A stretch of DNA of 64,000 nucleotides. Source: Pseudeuparius sepicola (lineage: Eukaryota; Arthropoda; Insecta; Coleoptera; Anthribidae). The notes under the pieces are model-generated. The model ran no database searches, was not told the DNA's origin, and was given only the letters and a program-made list of their open reading frames with translations. Below are positions 39,442-51,124 of the stretch, in pieces. Position 1 is the first letter of the stretch. The number at the start of each line of letters is the position of its first letter. The stretch spans positions 31,161,278-31,225,277 of the forward strand of contig OY987302.1 of assembly GCA_963920635.1 (NCBI GenBank), written 5' to 3'. The translations under genes and the position numbers were made by a program.

Positions 39442-40149
39442 ATGGATTTCATTAAAATTGAAGTAGATGCATACGTTGCTTCTCAAAAAGTGTACAACCG
39501 TTCCTGTAGTGGTGAAAAATTAATATATTTGCTTGGTAAACCAGATTTTATAATACCGAATGAAAGCTTCACAGAAGTTGCTGAAGGAGCATGTAGTGTT
39601 GCGGAGTGTTGCCTAATGTTGGAAAAGAAGCGAAAAATTGATAATTATATTAAGATCATAATCAACATTTGTGATCAAGAAAATATTGAAGAAATGAATT
39701 TTACCACAGTCGAAAAGCTTATGAAGGATCATTGCCTGGAAGATAGCATTGCATATAAAGTACACGTTTTTAGCTTAATATCAAATTTTAATCTATACTA
39801 TTTGGAGGACTCTTATCCAGTGAAAAACATAATAAAAAACTACAAGGGATTGGAAGATTGCTGTGATGCTTTTATATGTCAAGCTGCCTACTTAGCGAAA
39901 CATAAAAATTTAAAAATATTTGTTGAAGCTTTAACTGCTATGAAATTATCATATAAGTTTCAACCATCTAAAAACAAAAATCATTTAAGAATCTTGAATT
40001 GGTTGGAAGAAAACGTAAGAAAATATAAGGTAAACCCAAAAGCTCTTTTAGGATGGGATTGTGGACCAGACTCCGGTCACTGGCCATCTACCAAAGTGAA
40101 GGATTATAAGAAGACAATTTTGTTCTTATCAACTCTCACAGATAAATAA
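39442..40149 (+). CDS. Unknown Cys-containing helical protein
   Basis: 235 residues starting MDFIKIEVDAYVASQKVYN, predicted almost wholly helical, with scattered cysteines and a C terminus ILNWLEENVRKYKVNPKALLGWD. I do not recognise it. It is the only plus-strand gene right of the polymerase and stands alone between the ATPase promoter and the GTYRAC minisatellite, the sort of place where Polintons carry cargo. The codon pattern is AT-rich like its neighbours. Confidence 0.55.
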   Translation: MDFIKIEVDAYVASQKVYNRSCSGEKLIYLLGKPDFIIPNESFTEVAEGACSVAECCLMLEKKRKIDNYIKIIINICDQENIEEMNFTTVEKLMKDHCLEDSIAYKVHVFSLISNFNLYYLEDSYPVKNIIKNYKGLEDCCDAFICQAAYLAKHKNLKIFVEALTAMKLSYKFQPSKNKNHLRILNWLEENVRKYKVNPKALLGWDCGPDSGHWPSTKVKDYKKTILFLSTLTDK

Positions 40150-40206
40150 ACATTATTAACGTAAATATATTGTTTTATTTTCAACATTCACTTTTCTGAA
40201 GTTTCG

Positions 40207-40694
40207 TTGACTTTTCGTCAACGTTTAGTTGACGTTCCGTCGACGTTCCGTCGACGTTCGTTAACGTTTCGTTAACGTTTCGTCGACGCTTCGTCGACGT
40301 TTCGTCGACGTCCGTCAACGTTTCGTCGACGTTTCGTTGACGTTTCGTCGACGTTCGTCGACGTTTCGTTGACGTTTCGTTAACGTTTCGTCGACGTCCG
40401 TCAACGTTTCGTCGACGTTTCGTTGACGTTTCGTCGACGTTCGTCGACGTTTCGTTGACGTTTCGTTAACGTTTCCTCGACGTTTCGTCGACGTCCGTCA
40501 ACGTTTCGTCGACGTTCGTCGACGTTTCGTCGACGTTTCGTTGACGTTTCGTCGACGTTCGTCGACGTTTCGTTGACGTTTCGTCCAAGCGTCGACGTTT
40601 CGTCGACGTTTCATCGACGTTCGTCGACGTTTCGTTGACGTTTCGTCGACGTTTCGTTGACGTTTCGTTGACGCCTTCGTTAACGTTTCATCGA
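40207..40694. repeat. 11-bp minisatellite of GTYRACGTTTC units
   Basis: About 44 units of 10-11 bp. The last five bases vary slightly (GTTTC, GTTC, GTCC, GCTTC). The first six are GTCGAC, GTTGAC, GTCAAC or GTTAAC, so nearly all obey GTYRAC, within an 8-bp CGTYRACG. A higher-order period of about 86-97 bp is visible (TCCGTCAACG at 40311, 40397 and 40494). It abuts the right TIR. Confidence 0.9.
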
Positions 40695-40738
40695 CGCTAG
40701 TAACAGATTTAGGTTTAATAAATAAAAAAATATTTCCA

Positions 40739-41354
40739 TTTAAATATTTTTATTTTCTACAATCTCAAACTGATTCGCTGGATAATGCTTTCCTGTGTTG
40801 AGTTGTCCCTTAAACACGAGGGAATATCTTTCAGATGAGAAATCCTCCAAGTGTGGCTTGAATGCTACCGTGACTCTCTGCGGTAGGAATACAACATTCT
40901 CCTCCAATTCCAGTAAGACGCATTCCCCGAATTTTGTCTTCACCAGCTTGCCTGAATATATTTTCAATGGCAAATCTTGCGGTAATTCCGCCAACTTGAT
41001 GCTGGATTTCCGATTGAGGCACGTCAACTTGTTGATTGCTTGTAGATCCATGTTGTCTGCTTTCAAACTAAACTGAGTTCTCCAGCTAGAACGGACCACC
41101 TTATATCCTAACCTAGTGGTAAAGAGGGGGAGCTGAACATGTCATAACAATTCTTAATAACCTATCGAGGTCAAGTCCCGTCCGGGGTTACGTCAGGTCA
41201 AAATGCAAGTCTGCACCTGTCGGAAAAGGTTAATAACCTCCCGGGGGTCACGCCAGGTCAAAATGCAAGTCCTCACCTGTCGGAAATAAACATCTGCCTC
41301 GTAGCGGCCGAGGCCGTGACGTCACTGTCCTGATGCCCGCTTTGCTTAACTACT
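40739..41354 (-). repeat. Polinton right terminal inverted repeat (616 bp)
   Basis: Inverted copy of 21315-21930 with the same gene, promoter, TGACGTCA palindrome and subterminal repeats. It ends GCTTAACTACT next to AGTATG. Confidence 0.95.
40740..41051 (-). CDS. TIR-encoded small protein, right copy
   Basis: 103 residues from ATG 41051. It differs from the left copy in the GKHYPAN stretch (GKLHPAN on the left) and by a change before the start. The same TATA-Inr promoter lies upstream on the minus strand (near 41070-41105). Two near-identical copies mean the gene is transcribed inward from both ends. Confidence 0.75.
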   Translation of the reverse strand: MDLQAINKLTCLNRKSSIKLAELPQDLPLKIYSGKLVKTKFGECVLLELEENVVFLPQRVTVAFKPHLEDFSSERYSLVFKGQLNTGKHYPANQFEIVENKNI

Positions 41355-41360
41355 AGTATG
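41355..41360 (+). repeat. Polinton target-site duplication, right copy (AGTATG)
   Basis: Identical to 21309-21314. The pol frame resumes directly after it in the same phase. Confidence 0.95.
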
Positions 41361-43165
41361 ATTACAAAATTGTTTATAAAAAGGGAAAGTTAAACTCCAA
41401 TGCCGACGCACTCTCTCGTATAAATTTGAATATTCATGAAACCCAATCTGTTATCAATAATCCAGGAGATATAAATCAAGAAACTTTCGAATTTTTAAGG
41501 AACTATGTAGAAAACCCAGAAAATTTTGAACTACCCAGTACAAGCCAAGAAATTTCTAACAGTAATGTAAACAATACCCAAGCAAGTTCATTAACGCCAG
41601 ACACTCACACAGCTGACCCCGTCCCGCGAACGAAACCTAAGATAATAATTCACTCCGACATACAAATCCGACCTCCTGATAAACCTAGACCGACAATATT
41701 AAATGACGCACCTATTGAAATTAGTGATGACGAAACTGCCCATTCCCTCTCAAAAGAAATATGTAATGAAAGTTTACCTATTTTGGACGAAATTATCAAT
41801 AATAAAACGAATCAAATACATATTTTCAAAAATAACGTCGATAAACTTTCAGTAGAACAAGAAAACTACTTGCACCAAAAAATTATGACAGTCAAAATTC
41901 CTTTAATTTCAAATGAGCAATTAATCCTAGATTTTCTAAAACAATATCTAAGACCAAACACTACGTATCACATTTATTTTAATCATTCGCAATTTATAAC
42001 ACAATTTTCAAATATTTACTCAGAGCATTTCAATCGATTAGGTCCCAAACTGATAATATGTACAAAATTAATTAATACCATAAAAGACAAAGAGGAACAG
42101 TTATTACTAATAAAAAATCACCATTTAGGAAAAACGAATCATCGCGGAATACAAGAAACACTAAATTATTTAAAGAGAAACTATTTTTGGATAAATATGA
42201 AGTCCGATATTACTGCATATATAAATGCATGCGAAATTTGTCAGAGAACCAAATACGGTAGAAACCCTCCATATGTACCTCAAGTATTAACTGAAACTCC
42301 TTGTAAACCATTCCAGTTAGTTCATGTCGATGTGTTCTATTATGACACCAGAAACTATTTAACTTTCGTTGACGCTTTCTCGAAATTCGCGCAAGCTACA
42401 TTAATTCCCGGAAAATCCGCTACAACCATATGTGATGCTCTTGTAAAATATTTTTGTTCTTTTGGTACTCCTCAACAGATCATTTTAGACAATGGACGTG
42501 AATTCAATAATGAAACGGTTAAGGAATTATTAAAATTACATAAAATAGATATTCATTTCACTACACCAGGCCACCACGAGTCAAACAGTATAGTAGAACG
42601 TTTCCATTCCACAATAATAGAACACCTGCGAATTTTAAAAGAATCTTTCCCTAACGAAACCGACTTAATAAATTACGCCGTTTTAGGTTATAATTGCTCA
42701 ATACACAGTTCGACGACATTCACGCCTTTTGAATTAGTATACGGTCATACGGACTTAGGAAACCCCGAAATTTTTACTCCTAAACACTTCTTCTCAAACT
42801 ATGTCGAAAATCACGCGGAAAAATTAAAACACGTATATGGTGACGTCCAAACGAGGTTAATAAAAGAAAAAGAAAAGATTGTTAATACGAAAAATGCAAA
42901 GGGCAATACAAATCCTTCTTTTAAAATTAATCAAATTGTATTTAAGAAAAATCCCCTTAACAGAAATAAAAAGAGCAACAAATTTATAGGTCCATACGTA
43001 ATTATCGAAATTTTAGAACATAATAAATTCAAAATAAAAAACATAAATAATAATAAAGAAGAAATAATTCATATGAAGGAGCTAAAACAACCTCCTTTGT
43101 TACAGGAAAATGAAGCTGAGAATCCTTCTACTTCTGCTGCAAATAATAGTGACATTTCAGAATAA
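41360..43165 (+). pseudogene. pol: pol 3' part: end of RNase H and integrase
   Basis: Opens at the right Polinton edge with the end of RNase H (GKLNSNADALSRI) and a Pro/Ser/Thr-rich linker. The integrase has a zinc region (HHLGKTNHRG ... CEICQRT) and catalytic Asp (HVDVFYY), Asp (ILDNGREF) and Glu (SIVERFHSTI). The C-terminal DNA-binding part contains NQIVFKKNPLN and IGPYVIIEIL. The frame is open to TAA and overlaps env by 56 nt. It is a fragment only because the Polinton separates it from 19181-21314. Confidence 0.92.
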
Positions 43166-44775
43166 AATAGAAATATCCAAAATCAACTCTCCCGGAATTC
43201 TCCCCTTTGAATTAGGCCAAGCTCGCGTTATAAAAAGTAAACATGTTTTCTTATATGATATAAATTTACTAGACATAAAAACTCAAATTGATGGGATAAC
43301 AAACATTTTTCAAAACATTAATTCCTCACTCGACTTTGGAAGTTGGAATTTTCTACTTAGAAATTCTCGTAATATTTCAGAACACTTATATCCTTTAATT
43401 ATCGAACTTAACAAAAAATATGAAAATTTTAATTTTAATCACAAACGGAAACGACGAGGTCTTGTAAATTTAGCAGGCACTGTACAAAAATGGCTTTTTG
43501 GCACCCTGGATGCTAATGACGGTCAACGCTATGATAATGCTTTAAAATTACTAAAATCTAATCAACAAAAAATTGTCTCAGAAGTTAATTTACAAATGTC
43601 TCTTTCTAAACAGTTAATTCAAAAGCAATCTAAAAATTATAAAAGACATTAATTCCAATCAAAGGAAAATCGCAAAGTTAGTTAATGAAATCCAAAACAA
43701 TATCTCCAATATTACCAATGAATTTTACCGATATACGACCTACATGTCGATAGTTGAACAAATTTTTATAAATACTAATATCATTATTACTTTACTAGAT
43801 AATTTAGAGAATGCTGTCACCTTTTCGAAATTGCATGTAGCACACCCCGACATTTTGACAAGGCGAAATCTTGTGGATATTTTGAACGAACTTTCTAATC
43901 AATATAAAAAACAAGAAATTCTTAATATAAAATTAGAATCTTGGTATTCAATAATTAAGACTAATTGCCATTTTTCGGAAAATAATATAATATTTGCCAT
44001 GGAATTCCCTATAATACATCCTAGTACCTTTCAATATTTTCATTTATTTCCAATCCCTACGGATAAAAACCTAATTATTGTACCCCCAAAACCTTACTTG
44101 GCTCTAGAAGAAAAGGCTTATCAATACATGGAAGAACCATGCCCGCAACTTGACGAAATATACATCTGTAACCTAGAAAATATTCAAGAAAGTAATGACT
44201 GCATAACCACCTTAATAAATGGTCATCCAAATCAATGCAACCAAATTCCGATCGTACCACCAAAATTTATCATCAATAAAATTAATAATAAATATTTCAT
44301 AATAATCAGCGAAGAAGAAATTCAAGCCACTTCTACATGTCCAGAAAAGAAGTTTCATACTCTACAAGGCAACAACTTACTTCAGATACCCTACAACTGT
44401 ACATTTCAATACAAATCTTATGAAATTGGTAACAAAGAAACAAAAACCATTGGAAATCCTTTATTAATACCTAAAATTCAAAATCCATCAATAATCAAGA
44501 TCGAAACAAGAAGAAGCCCCCTGAAAATCGAAAATGTAAACCTTCAAGATATTCACCAATTGGAAAAACAAATTCAAGCGTCAAACCCGATCAGCATAGT
44601 CGACATCGATACTTCAACTCCGATAGATTGGATATTATGGATCACCGTAGGAAGCATCGTCATCATCCTGATCACCTATACTATTTGGAAAATGAAAAAT
44701 AAATTCAAAATTTTGAAGAAAGAAGAGAAGACAACGTCGCCTTCCATCCTGTTTACTCCGGAAGTCTCCACTTAA
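43110..44775 (+). pseudogene. env: env, baculovirus F-like envelope gene, one frameshift
   Basis: Signal peptide MKLRILLLLLQIIVTFQ, then a basic furin-type site KRKRRGLVNLAGTVQKW. The frame is lost near 43620-43640 after the SLSKQLIQKQ segment; the next frame is open from there and carries the second half, including PCPQLDEIYIC and a cysteine-rich ectodomain. The membrane anchor WILWITVGSIVIILITYTIW and a short cytoplasmic tail follow. No other stop interrupts it. By family it is a class I fusion glycoprotein that could make particles infectious; this copy would need the indel to be an assembly artefact to be functional. Confidence 0.87.
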
Positions 44776-44784
44776 GGCGGGAGG

Positions 44785-45023
44785 AGTTATGTTCTAGAAG
44801 TTGCTACCTAATCATAGAAATTACGCCGTAGAAACTACAAACTCAGCAAAGTCTAGATGGACTCTCGAACACTTTGAAATCTTGCGAATTCTGCTTTCCT
44901 TAATTTATATAAACGATCGCGCTCCACATTTTTCGACTTTTGACTATCAGACTCTGTACTAGTTGCCAATAAAAAACTTTGCATTTTTTTAAAAAGGTCT
45001 TGTTCCGATCCCGTAAGTTAAGT
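44785..45023 (+). repeat. 3' LTR of the right errantivirus-like element
   Basis: Preceded by the purine tract AAGGCGGGAGG. Matches 17410-17649 except for about two substitutions and one T. CGCG follows. Confidence 0.93.
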
Positions 45024-45167
45024 CGCGCAGTGTATTGATGACTTATGAGGTTATGTTGTGACAAAAAATAACAATCTATGGGTGTAATATGTATCTATAT
45101 ATGCATATACATATATATATGTATATTGTTAACTTTGAGTGTTTGCCCATTATCACCTTTTCTTGTA

Positions 45168-47050
<1,883 letters not shown>

Positions 47051-47051
47051 T

Positions 47052-47115
47052 AAATTTTATCAGAAAATAAAAGACAAATTTTTACTCGTGATCTTTCTAG
47101 GCAAAATAGCACTTT
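47052..47115. repeat. Copy of the repeat found inside the Polinton
   Basis: AAAATAAAAGACAAATTTTT, ACTCGTGATCTTTCTAGG and CAAAATAGC match 28886-28945 at roughly 85-90% by eye. Confidence 0.5.
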
Positions 47116-47269
47116 CGAAAAAATTATGGATAACATTTCCGGCACCTGTGATATTACACACATTAATCGCCTGACCTTTTTTTGTTTGAATGAATTTCAA
47201 AAAGCGCTTTTTTTGGCCTTTCTACCGTTTTCAAAATGCAAATACAGGGCTAGCTACGATTTTTTATCC

Positions 47270-47880
47270 ACAGCGTTGATCAGAATACCCCAAAACCCCC
47301 ATATACCAAATTTGAACAACAAATATACAGGAAGTTCCCTTCTGCAGTGTGTCAAAGATGAGCAAAATAGGAATTTTAAAGGCATCTGATAAGTCAAGTG
47401 TGCCATGGAATCCCCTCAAAAGAGCAGGACCACTGAAAGTGTTGATATGTAAAGATTCAATTTTCATGAAACTTTATAGGGGTCAAGAGCGCTCTGGAGT
47501 TACCGAAAAAATTTTAATAAACAAAAAAGTGATTTGTTGCTTTACAAAATGCCTTCCAGCACATAAAAACCAATTTAAATTTTGAAAGTCAGTGTCTAAC
47601 AAACATTTTACATTTTCTATGTGCGCTTGTGGCACACCCAGCCACCTTAACTGATATGGACTTACCGACTGGCAGGCTTCTGTATTTTTGAGACTTTTTG
47701 AGTGCGTTTATAGTGTCTGGGGCGGTTTTGATATACTGGATTTTCAAAATAATTCCATGGCACTCGCCAGATGCTTTCAAAATTCCTATTTTGCCCAACT
47801 GTGATACCAAGGAAAATGGGACTGCCTGTATAATTCTTGTTCAAATCTGATATATGGGGGTTTCGGAGTGTTGATTAATG
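47270..47880. mobile_element. Imperfect foldback repeat
   Basis: Arms 47270-47410 and 47740-47880 are inverted copies. Both contain CCCCCATATA, a TTTGAACAA block, GCAAAATAGGAATTTT and GTGCCATGGAAT. About three quarters of positions match by eye. The spacer shows no gene. Confidence 0.6.
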
Positions 47881-48460
47881 TTGTTGTGTATATAATGTGT
47901 ATATAATATCTATACGTTTAAAAGTAGACATCCTGTATGTGGGAAATTCCTTTATCATTCGATTTAAGAAAATTTTATGTTGCCAGTTCTTTTTGCTTAA
48001 AGAAGGATGTCAAATGACGTGCTCAAAATCAATCACGATATTTTTTTATCTCATGTAAAATATGATTTTTTTTTAAATGGCTTTATTTCTAAAAATTTTG
48101 AAAAATGTTGTACAGCGTTGTTCCAGACTTTAGATCTTTAAAAAATCGTTTAATTTTTGAGTTATAAATAATAACTCATATTTCATTCAAATTAAATCTA
48201 CCTACATAAAATCATTCAATTTTACTACAATTACTACATTTCTACACGCATTTTCATTATTAATAAAAAAATTGTTTTTTATTAGGTCACGAAGTATTGA
48301 AATAAAACGAGTTTTGGAATTGTGAAAGCTTTATAAACACTGCATCGAATAAGTTGACGAATTTTCAGTTGGAAATGTTTCTTTTTCATATAAGAAAAGT
48401 AAATTTATAACGTAATTTTATAATGAAAATGCGTGTAGAGTGTATATATATATATATATA

Positions 48461-48970
48461 GCATTAATTTTTCTCTAAAAAAGCCCCGAATAGTGCTTCT
48501 CAAAATTTCAGCACTAAAACTTCGACTCAGTGGGCCATGAATGTAACGCACGAGGCACCTGAATTATGCATTTAATGCCATTATTGAAGCTCTATCCAAC
48601 AAAAAAAAGTTTATGGAAATCGAGCTAAAAATAAAAATTTTACAGGGGTACACTAATTAAGTGGGACACTAAAAATTTTCAAACACCCTGTACAGCTATG
48701 GTAATGCAAATTGGTACATTTGGGTTTCGAACAACGCTGAATAAGAATCTGGCATTAATTTTCCTCTAAAAAAATCCCTAATAGTACTTCTCGAAATTTC
48801 AGCACTAAAACACCGTCTCAGTGGGCCATGACTTTAACGCACGAGGCACCTGAATTATGTGTTTGATGCCATTTTTGAAGCTCTATCCAACAAAAAAAAG
48901 TTTATGAAAATCGAGCTATAAATAAAAATTTTACAGGGGTGGTCAGTCCTTAAGTGGGACACACTGTATA
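48461..48970. repeat. Two direct copies of a roughly 289-bp unit
   Basis: GCATTAATTTTTCTCTAAAA at 48461 and GCATTAATTTTCCTCTAAAA at 48751 each run through CAGTGGGCCATGA and CACGAGGCACCTGAATTATG. Both end at TTTTACAGGGGT and AAGTGGGACAC. The ends resemble CAGGGTGTCCCA-type MITE termini. Confidence 0.75.
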
Positions 48971-49208
48971 TATAGATTCGAGCTGTGACATCCATCGACT
49001 CGTGACATCCAGAACGTTTCTGGTGTATATTAGTTCTTACACGTTAGATTAAGTGGCATCCGAAATTTGACAACACCGCAAGAATAGCGGTCGCATCGCG
49101 TTATTTTCCTATCGCTTCTGATGTTCTAAAGAACGGCACGCGGCTTAGGCAATAAACTCGGGAAGTGCGGTCAAGAAGGTGACTGGTGATTTTTGTGCGT
49201 TATGATCA

Positions 49209-49670
49209 GTGGACCAGGGGGGGGCTGGGGCTTTAGCCCCCCCCCCAAAGATCTGCCGCGTAGTATTTATTTCTAAATAAAATTTATTTTAAAACAATAG
49301 TTTTGCCGTAAATATTACCGAACGATTTTTTTAAATAATTAGCCTCCACTCCAACTTTAAATTCTTCTTTACAAAATTTGTATTGCCCAATCGAATAGAA
49401 CACACAAAAATTGTTTTATCTGTACTAATACTCTAAAGAGAAAATATTTGTATTTTTGTATTTTTGTTTGTAATGAATAAACTCAATAACTACTAGACCG
49501 ATATTAAAAATTCTTTCACTAATAGAATGCTACATTACCACTGAGTAACATAGGCTATATTGTTAATCGAGTTAAATTAGGCATCCCTACGAAAACTCCA
49601 ATAATGTAACCCAAGATGTAAAAAGTTTACAAATGTTTGCCCGTGGGAAGCCGAGAAGGGCCGCTAGTTT
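49209..49670 (+). repeat. Interspersed repeat with G/C hairpin end and CCGCTAG tail
   Basis: Starts CAGTGGACCAGGGGGGG with a GGGGCTTTAGCCCC hairpin and AAAGATCTGCCGCG, as at 181-306. The second half (CTACATTACCACTGAGTAACATAGGCTATA ... GAAGCCGAGAAGGGCCGCTAG, given here only in part) resembles a repeat very common in insect genomes. Non-coding. Confidence 0.5.
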
Positions 49671-50627
49671 TTTTTTTAAGAAAAATGACAACAATAAATC
49701 TAGTCTTATTTTCTCTTAGTTTACTCAGAATATATTAATGAAAAAATCATTAGAGAAAAAAGTTTTACGAAAACTGAAACTAAAATTTTTAGAAAAATTG
49801 GGAAAACAACATACCTAACGTCTAATTCTTTTAATAGAAAATACCTTTAGAAAATTTATCTCCGAAGAAACCATTGGAGCCTATTTCAGGTTGTAATTTC
49901 GATGAAATTGATTTAGACAAGTTGAAAAATATATATTGTAATGGTACCTAAGTCTCTATAAAATAAGTAATATTTTCTTAGTTCAAATTAAGCTATATCT
50001 AGAGGACTTTGGGAAATAAGTAATACCAAGGAAACCATATATTAAAAATGCCATTTATCAATAATTCTTAAGCATCTTTGGCGCAAGATCATACCCATGT
50101 AAATAAAATTGTATACAGGGGGTCCTAATTATGCATTCTTCTCCAGCCGATGCCGGTGGGCAAGCCCGTAGCGGCCCGAGCGGTCGAATCTAGTCAAGCC
50201 ATACGTCTGCGACAAGAGCTAACGCACCCGAGCTGCGCGAAGATATAAACGTAGGTTACGCATATGTTCGGCCTTTATAATTATTATTATGGTGGGCGAG
50301 CCCAGCCGACCCAGCGGCGAGCGGCCCGAAACAGCGACCGAACGAGGCCGTCCGCGTCTGTTATTTAATTTACATATAGGTTAAATTAAGTCGTGAAAAT
50401 TCAGAAAAAATGAATCCATGTTGCATATCTTCAAAAATAACAGGTAGTATTTTAAGCGCAGAAATGATTGAAAATAGAACAAGCAATAAAAAAAATATAT
50501 AAGTGCACTTCAAACGAAAAATAATGCATAATGAATAATAATGATAATAATAGTGGAAATGTAGCGTCAGTTGATGGGCAAAATATCAGGTTGAGGACAA
50601 AAACAACAATATCTGTTTTTTTAGAAA

Positions 50628-50668
50628 GTGACGACGTTTCGACATATATTTTTCGTCTTCTTCAGGGC
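50628..50668 (-). ncRNA. Hammerhead-ribozyme-like motif in the left pseudo-LTR
   Basis: On the minus strand CTGAAGA, a short stem AGAC / GTC around GAAAAATATAT, then GAAAC fits the CUGANGA ... GAAA hammerhead core. Penelope-like elements are known to carry such ribozymes. Self-cleavage is not shown by the sequence. Confidence 0.45.
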
Positions 50669-51124
50669 TAAAAATATATACAATGCTGACTATAGTGTAA
50701 TGTATGACACAACATTAAATTACATAAACATATAACAACTATGTATATAGGTACGCTTGGAAAGTTAGGATAACATGAGAACAACCATAACTATGTGTAC
50801 AAACAAACGTAAAACAAACAATAAAAAAATACAGAGTACTCATCTATTCTATATCACAGATATTTAAGTCAATTATACAAAATTTCATAGAGCACATATT
50901 ACAGGATAAAATGATACAGAAACGAAACCAAATCATTTGTTAGTCAAAGATTGCGACACTTGGAATCGTCAAAAAAATTTTTCAAGGTAGAACTAGATCG
51001 GACCCCATACGAAATGGCGATTTACGACATTTTTTGTGGTCGAGATCTTTTTTATTTCGAAAAAACTGTCGAAATTGGCAATTTATGGAAATTGTGTTTT
51101 TTTACGTTTCCATCGTCATATCTT

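Larger units (their letters stand above)
21315..41354. mobile_element. Complete Polinton/Maverick (polintovirus/adintovirus-type), 20,040 bp
   Basis: It begins AGTAGTTAAGC and ends GCTTAACTACT, fitting the AG...CT termini of Polintons. The TIRs are 616 bp and flanked by AGTATG. It encodes the full core set: protein-primed DNA polymerase, chromodomain integrase, packaging ATPase, adenain-like protease, double-jelly-roll major capsid, penton-like minor capsid, PLA2-pX protein and fibre-like protein. It also carries accessory cargo including an IAP. Genes lie in blocks on both strands. The TIRs differ at only a handful of sites, so the insertion is recent, and it is younger than the retrotransposon it interrupts. 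Confidence 0.97.
17410..45023 (+). mobile_element. Errantivirus-like Ty3/gypsy element, split by a Polinton
   Basis: LTR, tRNA-Ser primer site, gag, pol, env and LTR on the plus strand. It is flanked by CGCG (17406-17409 and 45024-45027). The LTRs differ by about two substitutions and one T in a T-run. Gag and pol would be open were it not for the Polinton inserted at 21315-41354 in the RNase H coding region. Without the insert and one copy of its 6-bp duplication the pol frame is continuous across the site. Env has one frameshift. It is a different family from the element at 831-8394, though the same gene blocks align well. Confidence 0.95.

Noticed and set aside
39442..40149. Bcl-2-like apoptosis regulator
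   Set aside because: It is helical with tryptophans near the C terminus, but I see no BH1 (NWGR) or other BH signature; I left it as unknown.
40795..41076. 93-residue frame antisense to the TIR gene (also at 21593-21874)
   Set aside because: The promoter, codon pattern and paralogue support the other strand; this frame is a shadow present in both TIRs.
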